64,000 bases of DNA from an uncultured Eubacteriales bacterium (lineage in GTDB: Bacteria; Bacillota; Clostridia; Oscillospirales; CAG-382), in the NCBI GenBank assembly GCA_934444645.1, contig CAKSCV010000011.1, forward strand, positions 14,828 to 78,827, read 5' to 3'. A model generated the notes under the pieces. That model was not told the DNA's origin. It did no database searches and was given only the letters and a program-made list of their open reading frames with translations. Positions 17,180 through 25,664 of this stretch are shown piece after piece. A program made the translations under genes and the position numbers. Within the stretch, counting starts at the first letter, position 1, and the number at the start of each line of letters is the position of its first letter.

Positions 17180-17947
17180 TCACAGTTCTAAAAGGCGTTT
17201 GGCGTTTTTGTAAAAAATCGCCTCTCTTTCTTCGTCGGACAAGTCTTCGAACATCACGGCGGCAATATCCGTTGCCGGGCCGATGCCGGGATAATCCGTG
17301 CCGAAAAGCAGCTTATCGTATCCGACGCGATCAATGGCGCCGCGCAAGGTGCCGACCGTGTCCGTGCCGTGTGCCGAGATATCAAAACAGACATTTCGGT
17401 ACTTTTTCAGCATATCTATGTGCGCCTGCAGGCCACCGTATCCCGAAAAGTGTGCCCAAACCAGCTTTAAGCGAGGCATTGCTTCCGACAAGGCAACCAT
17501 ATCCGGAATGGTTGTCGGATGAATGTTGACAACCATGGAATACGATGCCGCACAATCCATAATTTCCAAAAAATTCCTTCCGGAGCAGCTTTGGTAGCCC
17601 ATCATATACGGCACAAGCTCACCGATAAGCTTTACGCCGCGTTTATGACACCGTTCGATTTCACGGCAGGACATTTCAACAAACATCGGATGGATATGAA
17701 TGCCGGGAATATATCTGCCGCCCGAGGAGAGGGCAATTTTTATCGCACGGTCGTTTAATGCCGGAACAAGCGTTTCATATTCCTCGATCGGTCTTGCGCA
17801 CATACCTTCATCAATAACGCTTCCGCAGCATTTTTCTATGCCGCATTCGGACAAATCCGAAAAAAAGCGGTCGTTATCAATATCGATGCCGTGAACCGAA
17901 CGGTAAAAATCATATCCCGGATGACAGTGAAAATCGATGATATTCAT
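17180..17947 (-). CDS. Amidohydrolase family protein (metal-dependent, TIM barrel)
   Basis: A 255-aa protein with the HxH metal motif at the N-terminus (DFHCH, residues 5-9). It also has later conserved points: HIHPMF, GVKLIGE, the histidine strand VNIHPTT, VWAHFSG, and the catalytic Asp in LLFGTDYPG. This is the amidohydrolase-2 (PF04909) group, which includes hydrolases and decarboxylases acting on small cyclic or carboxylic compounds. No signal peptide is present, so it acts in the cytoplasm. It overlaps the upstream gene by 4 bases (ATGA type), a sign of translational coupling. The context suggests a step in catabolism of whatever the neighbouring surface proteins release. Confidence 0.85.
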   Translation of the reverse strand: MNIIDFHCHPGYDFYRSVHGIDIDNDRFFSDLSECGIEKCCGSVIDEGMCARPIEEYETLVPALNDRAIKIALSSGGRYIPGIHIHPMFVEMSCREIERCHKRGVKLIGELVPYMMGYQSCSGRNFLEIMDCAASYSMVVNIHPTTIPDMVALSEAMPRLKLVWAHFSGYGGLQAHIDMLKKYRNVCFDISAHGTDTVGTLRGAIDRVGYDKLLFGTDYPGIGPATDIAAVMFEDLSDEEREAIFYKNAKRLLEL

Positions 17948-18633
17948 AGAACGTCCTCTCCGAGAAGTGCGCGGGCATTTTGATAAAACACGTGTTCACA
18001 TGCGGAAACGTCCGTATCACGCAATTCCCATTTTACAGCGGCAAGCCTTGACGCCGGATTGGTATAAGGAAAACCCGAGCCGAACAGCAGCTGCCTTACC
18101 GGCATTTTTTTGATCAATTCATGCAACACGTAGTTTACCGTCCAGATTCCTGCCGAAAGATTCAGATAAAAATTCGGAAACGCATTTAACATTGACACTG
18201 TCTGCAACGGTTCAAATCCGCTTGCGCCCTGTCCGCCGGCAATAACGGAAGCTTTCGGAAACTTCTCCAAAATTTCACGGGTGCTTTCCGGTGTTTCGTG
18301 ACACAGAAAAACAGGGATTTTCGATTGCTCTGCATAGCGAAGCACCTCATCGCGTCCCTGCCCCATCCCGGCATCCACATAAAGCATTTTTGCCGTGCCG
18401 GATTTTTCCAACAGTCCGGGAAAGCCCCAAAATGCCGGAAGATACCGCGCTTCGGTCAGGGAAAGCCGCTTGGCGGCTTTGTTTAATAAGGCTGCCGTCT
18501 TTTCATCCGGCGGTTCCTTTACAGCGAAGGTTCCGCAAATATGCGATACGCCAAGCTCGGATACTTTCTGAAAGAAGCCTGGACGCATATTTATTTCCGT
18601 CGGCGGATGCGCATCAATGTCAAAGCAGTTCAA
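17944..18633 (-). CDS. Amidohydrolase-like protein lacking metal ligands
   Basis: A 229-aa protein similar in length and layout to its downstream neighbour, with the same end segment (LLFGSGFPYTNPASR versus LLFGTDYPGIGPATD). The N-terminal HxH is replaced by DAHPP, and the catalytic Asp position reads GSGFP instead of GTDYP. It may therefore be a non-catalytic partner of the active enzyme, or bind something else. It overlaps both neighbours by 4 bases: the AraC gene before it and the amidohydrolase after it. The tight coupling of an intact and a degenerate copy suggests a heteromeric complex; this is an inference. Confidence 0.75.
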   Translation of the reverse strand: MNCFDIDAHPPTEINMRPGFFQKVSELGVSHICGTFAVKEPPDEKTAALLNKAAKRLSLTEARYLPAFWGFPGLLEKSGTAKMLYVDAGMGQGRDEVLRYAEQSKIPVFLCHETPESTREILEKFPKASVIAGGQGASGFEPLQTVSMLNAFPNFYLNLSAGIWTVNYVLHELIKKMPVRQLLFGSGFPYTNPASRLAAVKWELRDTDVSACEHVFYQNARALLGEDVL

Positions 18634-19490
18634 CGATACTCCTCCTTGTTTCGAAGCTCTTCCGGTGAGATGCCGAAATACTGTTTTACCGCAAGATAGA
18701 ACCCGGCATACGACTCGTATCCCATCTGCCGTGCGATGTCGTCAAACGAAAGATCGCTTTGTCGGATAAGCAGCTCCGCCATATCCATTTTCTGGTGCTT
18801 GACAAGCGAATAATAGCTTTCGCCGAACAAACGCCGGACAATGCGATCGACCTGCCGTCTGCAAAGCCCGAGCTGCTCACACAAGGCGTTGATCGAATCC
18901 GGTACGGCGTAAAAGTTGCCGATATGGTTCTCAATCATTAACCTGCGTTCTTCGTCACTCATTGCCGCCTTTTCCATTTGCTTGTCAATGGGCGGTTCCT
19001 TGAGAGAGCGGATGCTCTCCGCTATTTGGAGAAACAGCATGGAAAGAAAAATCTTCCGCTTGTGAAGCGAGGTCTCATTGTCATACAGCGCAGCAAGGCG
19101 TTCAAAACACTCTGCGGCAACCGGAGAACGAAAAATGTGCGGCTCGGTCAAGGTGCCGAGCAAGGAAGCATAATAATCGTATTCCGAAAATCTGCCGCCG
19201 CTGTTTTCGTTCCGGCTGATCGCCATTGTCATAACCAACCGTCGATGACGGTTTTTCGAGGTCGCATGGACAACACCCGGCGGAATCAAAACGATATCGC
19301 CCGGGTTGAGCGTCCAAGTCTTTCCGGATACCAGGCTGAAGCTTCCGGAAATTATGCAATGCAATTCAAAGCAGGTATGGGAATGTATATAGGAGCCTTC
19401 ATCCTTAAATACATCCCGCAGCGGCAAACGCCCTGAAAAAACAACTCGCATATCTCCGATTTCAACCGGAATGTTCTGCACATTGTTCAT
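18630..19490 (-). CDS. AraC-family transcriptional regulator with cupin sensor
   Basis: A 286-aa protein. The N-terminal cupin (HSHTCFELHCIISGSF ... LNPGDIVLIPPGVVHA) should sense a small ligand, often a sugar. The C-terminal ~100 residues carry the double helix-turn-helix, ending in the AraC signature (SFDDIARQMGYESYAGFYLA ... YFGISPEELR). The start at 19490 is chosen because GGAGGTCACCT directly precedes it; a 37-codon longer frame has no ribosome site. It is the first gene of the minus-strand run and is divergent from the MFS permease. It probably controls both arms of the locus through the 223-bp shared intergenic region, which has clear promoters on both strands. Confidence 0.9.
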   Translation of the reverse strand: MNNVQNIPVEIGDMRVVFSGRLPLRDVFKDEGSYIHSHTCFELHCIISGSFSLVSGKTWTLNPGDIVLIPPGVVHATSKNRHRRLVMTMAISRNENSGGRFSEYDYYASLLGTLTEPHIFRSPVAAECFERLAALYDNETSLHKRKIFLSMLFLQIAESIRSLKEPPIDKQMEKAAMSDEERRLMIENHIGNFYAVPDSINALCEQLGLCRRQVDRIVRRLFGESYYSLVKHQKMDMAELLIRQSDLSFDDIARQMGYESYAGFYLAVKQYFGISPEELRNKEEYR

Positions 19491-19572
19491 AGGTGACCTC
19501 CGTATTAAAAACTTGGACTTTATATGCGGCAGAAGCTGCGGCTTTTGGCGGGCTTTCGTTTGTCTTACAGTA

Positions 19573-19601
19573 ATTATACAGGATTGTCCGATACAAGTCA
19601 A
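19573..19601 (-). promoter_or_regulatory. Promoter of the AraC/amidohydrolase/SLH arm
   Basis: On the minus strand: TTGACT, 17-base spacer, TATAAT, about 80 bases ahead of the AraC start at 19490. Confidence 0.75.
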
Positions 19602-19645
19602 TTAAAAGTCAAGACATCTTCTTCGATATACGTCCGTGTTGTTTA

Positions 19646-19674
19646 TTTACTTTGTCCTTTGTTTGCTATATAAT
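19646..19674 (+). promoter_or_regulatory. Promoter of the MFS/sialidase arm
   Basis: TTTACT, 17-base spacer, TATAAT, 40 bases ahead of the MFS start. It sits back-to-back with the AraC promoter, a geometry that suits joint control by the AraC protein. Confidence 0.75.
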
Positions 19675-19713
19675 AACATATAAAAATAACGAAGTCAATT
19701 TGAAAAAGGATAT

Positions 19714-21027
19714 ATGCACATGATACTTGTCAAAAGAAACGCCGCAGAGCCGCAAGCCGCCAAAAACACGCCATCCGACGCCTTTTCAGAAGCGGCAGAA
19801 CGGCACGGGGTTCGGAAAAACAAGGTGAAATATATAGCAGCGGAAGTGTTGAACTGCTTTACCTATTTATTTGTCGGCGGAGCGCTTTGGCAGGGACTGC
19901 TGCTGTACATCGGCTGCACCGCCGATAAAATCGGAACGCTTTCCGGAATCGGCTATGCCACGCAAACGCTTTCCATGGGACTGGGACTTATCCTGTGCGA
20001 TCGGCTGAAAAAACCGATTCGGGCAATGGCCCTGTGCGACCTTCCGATAAGTCTGTTCTTTTTTTCGATACTCTTATTTCTGTGCGTTGGCTCCGCAGAG
20101 GAGCAAATCGTCTTTCCGATTCTTGCCGGTCTTGTTATTGTGTATTACGCAGCCTTCGGATTTAAAACAATCTTAGCCTATAAAATCCCGTATCTTATCA
20201 TTCATATGGAGGATTACGGAAAGCTTTTGGGCAGATCCGGCTTTGTTTCCAATCTGTTCGTCATTGCAGTGAGCGTCGGCCTTCCGGGCTTTCTCAGCTT
20301 AGCCGGGTATCTGACCGGTATGCGGTTGATGTATGCCGTATGTGCACTGTTTGCATTGGCCGTATCCCTTCTGGACTTCCGGCTGAAAGCGCTTTGGAAT
20401 GCCGAAAATCAAGCGTCTGTCAGCGTTCGTGCACTGTTTTCGGAAAGAAATGTTCTGCGGCTCGCTCCTGCAAACTTTTTGCGCGGGCTCTCCTCCGGGG
20501 TGATAATAAGCCTGACGGTTATGGCATCCAAGCTGTTTTGCCTTGATTCGGTCGGATTATCGCTTCTTGCGAGTCTGACGTCGCTCGGTTCGGTGGTCGG
20601 CAACTTTATCTATTCGTTTGCCGGAAAAGCGTCTAAGCTCAGCCGTCTTTGCCTTTCGGCAAGCCTTGTTATGTTGGTTCTCGGCTCAGCCTCCGTGCTT
20701 GTCGGCAGCTGGAGAAGCTTCACGGTGCTGTTTGTGGTGATACAGATTGCCTACGTTATTGTAAACGGCACGATTCCGGTATTATTTGCGCGACTTATCC
20801 CCTATTCCATTGCCGGCGGCTGCACCGCTCTGCGCATGATGGAAACCATGCTCGGCACGGCAATTTCAAGCTGGTTCACAGGTCTTGTGCTGGAAAATTT
20901 CGACGGACGCCTGACGGTCTTTCTTTTGATGCTGGCTGCCGGGGCAGCACAAACGATTTGCGGACTGTTCTATTACCGCTTTTGCCGCGCCGCAGACCGC
21001 CAAGAAGCACACGCTGTACGTTGCTGA
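19714..21027 (+). CDS. MFS-type permease
   Basis: A 437-aa membrane protein with about 10-12 hydrophobic segments and a soluble N-terminal tail of ~45 residues. The layout (two bundles, a charged loop after TM2 with CDRLKKPIRAMALCD, a central loop near residue 225) fits the major facilitator superfamily, most like poorly characterised sugar-type transporters of Bacillota. The substrate is not evident. It is first in the plus-strand arm of the divergent locus and is followed after 49 bases by the sialidase-like gene. It is therefore a candidate importer for the sugar that this locus handles. The ribosome site AAAAAGG is moderate. Confidence 0.8.
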   Translation: MHMILVKRNAAEPQAAKNTPSDAFSEAAERHGVRKNKVKYIAAEVLNCFTYLFVGGALWQGLLLYIGCTADKIGTLSGIGYATQTLSMGLGLILCDRLKKPIRAMALCDLPISLFFFSILLFLCVGSAEEQIVFPILAGLVIVYYAAFGFKTILAYKIPYLIIHMEDYGKLLGRSGFVSNLFVIAVSVGLPGFLSLAGYLTGMRLMYAVCALFALAVSLLDFRLKALWNAENQASVSVRALFSERNVLRLAPANFLRGLSSGVIISLTVMASKLFCLDSVGLSLLASLTSLGSVVGNFIYSFAGKASKLSRLCLSASLVMLVLGSASVLVGSWRSFTVLFVVIQIAYVIVNGTIPVLFARLIPYSIAGGCTALRMMETMLGTAISSWFTGLVLENFDGRLTVFLLMLAAGAAQTICGLFYYRFCRAADRQEAHAVRC

Positions 21028-21076
21028 CAAACAGCAAAAAAGCACAATTCACAATTATAGAAAGGAAATAACCAAA

Positions 21077-22639
21077 ATGAAAGAATGCAAGCATTTACAC
21101 AGCACGCAGCTTTCAACCGATTCGTTTACGCATATGCAATGGGGAGAAAAGCTGTCCGACGGCAGGCTCTTCACACTCATGGCGGTCGGCAAGCCGGACG
21201 GCATTTACAACGCCGGACCCTGTTCGCAGTTTGTTTTCGGGCGCATCTCCGAAGATGGCGGAAAAACGTGGGAAAAGCCGTATTTTCTCTATGAATGGCC
21301 GGATCATGACACCTCGTATCTTCTTTTGGGCTGGAAAATTGACCGAGACGGAAGGCTGCACGTTTTTGCAGAAGCAACAACCGACGCTCCTCATGACAAT
21401 CCCAAAAAGCTTGAAGGGCACATTGCCTATGTCCGTTTCGACAGCTATCGCGGCGAAAATCCGCTGTATTCCGATATAACGGCGTTGTACCGTTACACCG
21501 GTTCGCTCAACAATATCATTGAAACCGAAGCCGGACGGTTAGTTGTTCCGTTTTCCACCTTTATGGGCGATAATTTTGTTTCGGGAACCATATGGTCGGA
21601 CGATCACGGCGTTTCCTGGAAAGCCTCCAACGACGTTTCCGTAAGCAGCGAAGAAACCTCCGCCGAATCGGGCGCCGTGGAGCCGGTGGTTGCCGAGGTG
21701 CAGCCGGGTGTGCTTGTCATGCTTATCCGAACGGTGCTGTTTCGGCTTTGGTATGCCGTATCCTATGATTCCGGAGAAAGCTGGAGCAAAGCCAAGCCGA
21801 CCAATCTGCCGTCCTGCAATGCGCCTGCCAACCTGTTAAAACTTCCGGACGGTCGGATTCTATTGACCTGGAACGACGGGCTCGGACATCCTATGGCAGA
21901 CGTTCGGTACAGCTTGGCAAGACAATGCCTGCACGCCGCCGTGTCTTCGGACGGCTTAAGATCGATCCACGGCGCCCGGATCATCGTTAAAAAAGTGGTC
22001 GGCGACCAAGACCGCATTCACAATGCCTACCCGACAGCAAGCAATTACAGCGAAAACGAGGTTCTTTTGTGGCACTTTGATGTTTTCGGCAAATGCGGTT
22101 CGTCCTGGAAGGCTTTGCAGGGATATCTGGTACGGATGAATCCGGCGTTTTTGGAGGAGACGGAAGTTAAGGACAATTGGGCGGAATGGATCAGCGACAG
22201 CGAGAAAACGTCTGCCGGAATTGTGCTTAAAAACACAAATGAAATTGCACACGCCATCACCAACTTTCCCTATGCCAAAAAGGGCAGCATCAAGCTTGCC
22301 GTCTCCGGGATATTGCCGCAAGGCACAAGTATTTTGCTGTCCGACTGTTATCTCGACAGGCTGAATTTTATTCCCGAAAACAAGAACGGAGCCTACAAAG
22401 ACGTCGTTGGCGAACCGTACACACGGCTTTCCCCGAATGCTGCCGGCGAATGGCTTATCGAATGGGACGAAACCGAAATACGCTTATCGGTTGACGGCAA
22501 ACAGATTCAAACCTGCCGCAAAAACACAGACGGCTTCAATCACATAACCGTGCTTTTTGAGAAGGACGGAGAACTTCGCATCGGGCATTTTCACGCCAAA
22601 GCCGAAATTCCCGATTGGGATACCGGGATTCGGTATTAA
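21077..22639 (+). CDS. Sialidase-like BNR-repeat protein, cytoplasmic
   Basis: A 520-aa protein. Three Asp-box (BNR) motifs, SEDGGKTW, SDDHGVSW and SYDSGESW, mark the six-bladed sialidase propeller in roughly the first 340 residues. A C-terminal beta-sandwich of ~150 residues follows. There is no signal peptide or lipobox, so it should act inside the cell, perhaps on imported oligosaccharide. The full set of sialidase arginines could not be verified by eye, so it might act on another substrate. The nearby YhcH/NanQ-family gene (25182-25628) supports a link to sialic acid. GAAAGGAAATAACC precedes the ATG. It sits between the permease and the first modular surface protein. Confidence 0.8.
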   Translation: MKECKHLHSTQLSTDSFTHMQWGEKLSDGRLFTLMAVGKPDGIYNAGPCSQFVFGRISEDGGKTWEKPYFLYEWPDHDTSYLLLGWKIDRDGRLHVFAEATTDAPHDNPKKLEGHIAYVRFDSYRGENPLYSDITALYRYTGSLNNIIETEAGRLVVPFSTFMGDNFVSGTIWSDDHGVSWKASNDVSVSSEETSAESGAVEPVVAEVQPGVLVMLIRTVLFRLWYAVSYDSGESWSKAKPTNLPSCNAPANLLKLPDGRILLTWNDGLGHPMADVRYSLARQCLHAAVSSDGLRSIHGARIIVKKVVGDQDRIHNAYPTASNYSENEVLLWHFDVFGKCGSSWKALQGYLVRMNPAFLEETEVKDNWAEWISDSEKTSAGIVLKNTNEIAHAITNFPYAKKGSIKLAVSGILPQGTSILLSDCYLDRLNFIPENKNGAYKDVVGEPYTRLSPNAAGEWLIEWDETEIRLSVDGKQIQTCRKNTDGFNHITVLFEKDGELRIGHFHAKAEIPDWDTGIRY

Positions 22640-22728
22640 CCCTCCGTGTAACGGTGTCAAAACGGGCGTTCCGGTTCTTGCAGAAAAACTTAAAGATTTC
22701 ACAAATTTTTTTTTAAGGAGAGGAAATC

Positions 22729-24903
22729 ATGAAACGCACTATTTTTGCCTCCATTTTTGCAGCAGCTCTCTTATGCTTAAACACCTTTGCCTTTACGCCG
22801 GAAGCGGCAGAGCAAGCCGCTGAACCGGCAACGGAAAGCAAACAGCTGCTGTTGAACGAAGAGCTCACCTCGGAATTGCTGTTTTTCCAGGATTTTGATC
22901 AGCTTCCGGTTGGGGTCTGTCAAAGCGGCGATATTGCCGGTATGCTTGCCGGAACAGAAGGAAACAAGCTTGTTGATTTCGGGAAAATGGGCTGGGGTGT
23001 TATCAGCGAAGGCTGCTCTTTTGAAGTCTGCGAAGAAGAAAACGGCAACCGTTACTTAAAAGTTACCGGCGACATATACAAAGCCTTCGGCGTTTGGTTT
23101 GAAAACGATGCCCTGCATTACTCCGTCGCTTCGTTCAACTATAAATATCCCGCGGCAGATACCTGTAAAACCGTAAACAGTGCCACTTATTCTGCTAAAG
23201 GCGCCATGTATGTCGGGAACAACAGTTGGGCGGCAGACGGTGCTCTTACCGATGCCGCAAACACTGCTTGGACACAAGTCAGCGGAAAGCCGCATTCGGT
23301 TGTACAGGGTCCTTGCTTCGGGTTGGCTTTCAATCAAAGCTCCGGTGAGAGCGTCATTTATATTGATGACCTCACGGTTTGGTCTTTTTCCGAATCCGTA
23401 GAAACCGCTCACAACAGTGCCGTTGCAAAGACGGTCTCCTTTGCAAACACGTCCGGCTATGAGGCTGCCGAAATGCCGGCAGACATCACCCGTTGTGTGT
23501 GGTACAACATTTACAACGCACAAAACAAGGACAAGGTTACAGTCGATTTAAGCACGATTGTTCCGCTATCGGCTCCGTCCGGGTATGCATTTGCCGGATG
23601 GTCTGCCTCGGAGGGCGGCACGCGTGTCAAAGACTGCCAATACCGGAATTTCAGAGTGCCGGGTGACTTTACCTTTTATGCTTTGTGGGAAAAGGCAAAA
23701 CCGACAGTTGTGTATGAAGATTTTGAGGACTTTGCGGTTGGTCAAGCCTTAACCGGTGATGACCTTGCTTTTTTGAATTTGGGACAGCTCGGCTACGATA
23801 CCTCCGCAACGGTTATTCTCGATGAGCTTACCGGCAGCAAGGCGCTGAAGATCTCCGCCGTAAGATTTGGCGGTTTTGAGCTTGCAAACAGAAATCTTTC
23901 TGCCCAAACGGAATACTTTACCTTTGACTATCGCTTTGAAACCGGGGACGGTCCGGATTTTACCGCTTACAGAGGTGAAAATTTTACGGCAGGTCGTACT
24001 CTTGTTGCCAAAAAAACCGTTTGGAGCAATTTCATTCAGCTTTTCTATCCGACGGACAGGGTGTACGGCTTTTATTTCAGCGGCTATGATGCCGGCGGAA
24101 ACTACTCAATTATTATCGATAACCTTTACTATTGGGCAATTCCGGCCGGGTTAACCAATGACGAAAAGAAGGCGACAATTTCTTTTACAGGGTCAACGAA
24201 AGGTGTTTTTCCGGAAAATGCAGAAATGCCGGAGCCGATTGAAAAAGACCTTTGGGAAAATGCAAACACCGACGACAACACCCTGCATTTGAAAACCATT
24301 CTTCCCTCCTCTGTTCCCGGCTACCGCTTTTTGGGATGGTCCCGCGCCGACGGCGGCACGGTGATTGGCGTAAATTACAATGACTACCGTGCGATTAAGG
24401 ACGAAACGCTTTACGCTGTTTGGGAAATCGATACACCGGTCATGACCGGGCACACCTCGATTCGCACCAACGAAAACGAACCAAAGCAAGCCATCCGCTT
24501 TCAAGCCAAGGTCAGCGGCGCAATGTTCATGGCTTGTGAGGAAATGGGCTTTTTGGCAACACGTGAAAGCAAGCTTGCCGAAAACGAGCAGCTGACACTT
24601 GAGCTTGGCAACGGAAAAGTCGTTTCTGCCGCTGTTGACAAAAGCAAAGTGCAGGCGAACACAGACGACTCTCTCACCTGGGCAGTGGTATTAAAGAATA
24701 TTCCTAAAAAAGCCGAATATCTGAAAGAAGAGCTTATCGTCCGCGCTTATGTCAAACTCGGCGGAAACATCTATTACGGCAATCCTGCAAAAAAGAGTAT
24801 TTATGATACGGCAAAAAGCTATGCAAATGAATATCCGGACAACCTTCCGGAAGCCATTCAGGAGATTATCAGAATAGCGGAACAAGACGCTATGCATAAC
24901 TAA
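22729..24903 (+). CDS. Secreted modular protein with two InlB B-type repeats
   Basis: A 724-aa exported protein. Its parts are a signal peptide (1-~22, MKRTIFASIFAAALLCLNTF) and a carbohydrate-binding-like sandwich (about 50-225). A Listeria-Bacteroides (InlB B) repeat with the GYAFAGWSASEGGT ... FYALWEK pattern (about 230-325) follows. Then come a second sandwich (325-475), a second repeat (GYRFLGWSRADGGT ... LYAVWE, about 485-570) and a C-terminal domain of ~150 residues. That last domain is shared with the 1386-aa protein downstream (both have IRF.A.V, EEMGFL/KEYGFL and IVRAYV/FVRSYV-type blocks). No anchor was seen, so it may bind the wall or another protein through the last domain. AAGGAGAGG precedes the start. 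Confidence 0.8.
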   Translation: MKRTIFASIFAAALLCLNTFAFTPEAAEQAAEPATESKQLLLNEELTSELLFFQDFDQLPVGVCQSGDIAGMLAGTEGNKLVDFGKMGWGVISEGCSFEVCEEENGNRYLKVTGDIYKAFGVWFENDALHYSVASFNYKYPAADTCKTVNSATYSAKGAMYVGNNSWAADGALTDAANTAWTQVSGKPHSVVQGPCFGLAFNQSSGESVIYIDDLTVWSFSESVETAHNSAVAKTVSFANTSGYEAAEMPADITRCVWYNIYNAQNKDKVTVDLSTIVPLSAPSGYAFAGWSASEGGTRVKDCQYRNFRVPGDFTFYALWEKAKPTVVYEDFEDFAVGQALTGDDLAFLNLGQLGYDTSATVILDELTGSKALKISAVRFGGFELANRNLSAQTEYFTFDYRFETGDGPDFTAYRGENFTAGRTLVAKKTVWSNFIQLFYPTDRVYGFYFSGYDAGGNYSIIIDNLYYWAIPAGLTNDEKKATISFTGSTKGVFPENAEMPEPIEKDLWENANTDDNTLHLKTILPSSVPGYRFLGWSRADGGTVIGVNYNDYRAIKDETLYAVWEIDTPVMTGHTSIRTNENEPKQAIRFQAKVSGAMFMACEEMGFLATRESKLAENEQLTLELGNGKVVSAAVDKSKVQANTDDSLTWAVVLKNIPKKAEYLKEELIVRAYVKLGGNIYYGNPAKKSIYDTAKSYANEYPDNLPEAIQEIIRIAEQDAMHN

Positions 24904-24916
24904 GAAGGTGGAAGCA

Positions 24917-25051
24917 ATGAAAAATAACAAAAAAATATACGAGGAGCCTGCAATCCGGATACTCCTTGCAGAGGATATTATTATGACAAGCATCTGCCAA
25001 GACGGCTTTTCCGAATATTCAGACGAGCTGGATATGGAAGCCTTGTATTAG
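24917..25051 (+). CDS. 44-aa small peptide
   Basis: The product begins MKNNKKIYEEPAIRILLAED and ends in an acidic tail (SDELDMEALY). AAGGTGGAAGC lies ahead of the ATG, which is 13 bases after the preceding stop. The form 'basic start, YE.P.I..L..EDI.. then S/C' recalls the short peptides of unknown role often seen next to surface-protein genes in gut Clostridia. One Cys is present. No peptide-modifying enzyme was seen nearby. A strong hairpin (25065-25101) follows. Confidence 0.6.
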   Translation: MKNNKKIYEEPAIRILLAEDIIMTSICQDGFSEYSDELDMEALY

Positions 25052-25064
25052 CCTTATCCAAAAA

Positions 25065-25101
25065 CCTGCCGGGTTTGCAAAATTTCGACAAATCCGGCAG
25101 G
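25065..25101 (+). terminator. Hairpin after the small peptide gene
   Basis: 12-bp stem cctgccgggttt/aaatccggcagg (one G-T mismatch pair). The T-run starts only about 13 bases later, so it may be a weak terminator or an mRNA-processing hairpin that separates the two halves of the arm. Confidence 0.55.
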
Positions 25102-25181
25102 CGTATGTTTCGTATTTTTCCGGCGGAAGCTATCCGTCCGGTCACAGCAAAAACGCTTTTTACTGACAGGAGATTAAAAAC

Positions 25182-25628
25182 ATGATCGTATCCCACATAA
25201 ACAACTCGGATAAATATTTTTGCCTGCACAGGCATTTGAAAGAAGCCTTTGCCTTTTTGAGAACGCTTGACAAAAGCACCAAGCCGCAAAGCTTTTCATT
25301 TGACGGCTTTTCCGGCAGTATTGTTGCTGTCAAAACCGATAAAAAGCAAGAAGAATCGGAATTGGAAGCGCATCGCGAATATTTGGACATTCACTATGTG
25401 CTCTGCGGAGAAGAAGGCTTCGGCTATGCAGATGTGAGCTCCTTAACGCCGACAACGGACTATAACAGTGAAAAGGACTATATTTTGCTGAAAGGCGGGA
25501 TGGACAAGCTCTTGTTGAAGGAAGGCGAATTCTGCATCGTTTTTCCGGAGGATGCACATCTGCCGGGAGGCTTCGGGCGGACGACGGACAAGCTGAAAAA
25601 AGCAATTGTTAAAATAAAGCTGGATTAG
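25182..25628 (+). CDS. YhcH/YjgK/YiaL family protein (NanQ-like)
   Basis: A 148-aa protein of the DUF386 cupin family. The signature is visible: HREYLDIHYVLCGEEGFGYA and the closing FPEDAHLPG, which hold the metal-binding His and Asp residues. Members include E. coli NanQ, which speeds opening or mutarotation of sialic acids, and the EbgC subunit. In this locus, with a sialidase-like gene and an SGNH esterase, a role in sialic acid handling is reasonable but not proven. The gene starts with ACAGGAGATTAAAAAC ahead of the ATG, and the following surface protein starts 36 bases after its stop. Confidence 0.88.
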   Translation: MIVSHINNSDKYFCLHRHLKEAFAFLRTLDKSTKPQSFSFDGFSGSIVAVKTDKKQEESELEAHREYLDIHYVLCGEEGFGYADVSSLTPTTDYNSEKDYILLKGGMDKLLLKEGEFCIVFPEDAHLPGGFGRTTDKLKKAIVKIKLD

Positions 25629-25664
25629 CTTGTCTATAAGCTTTTTATAGAAAGGAACGACATC

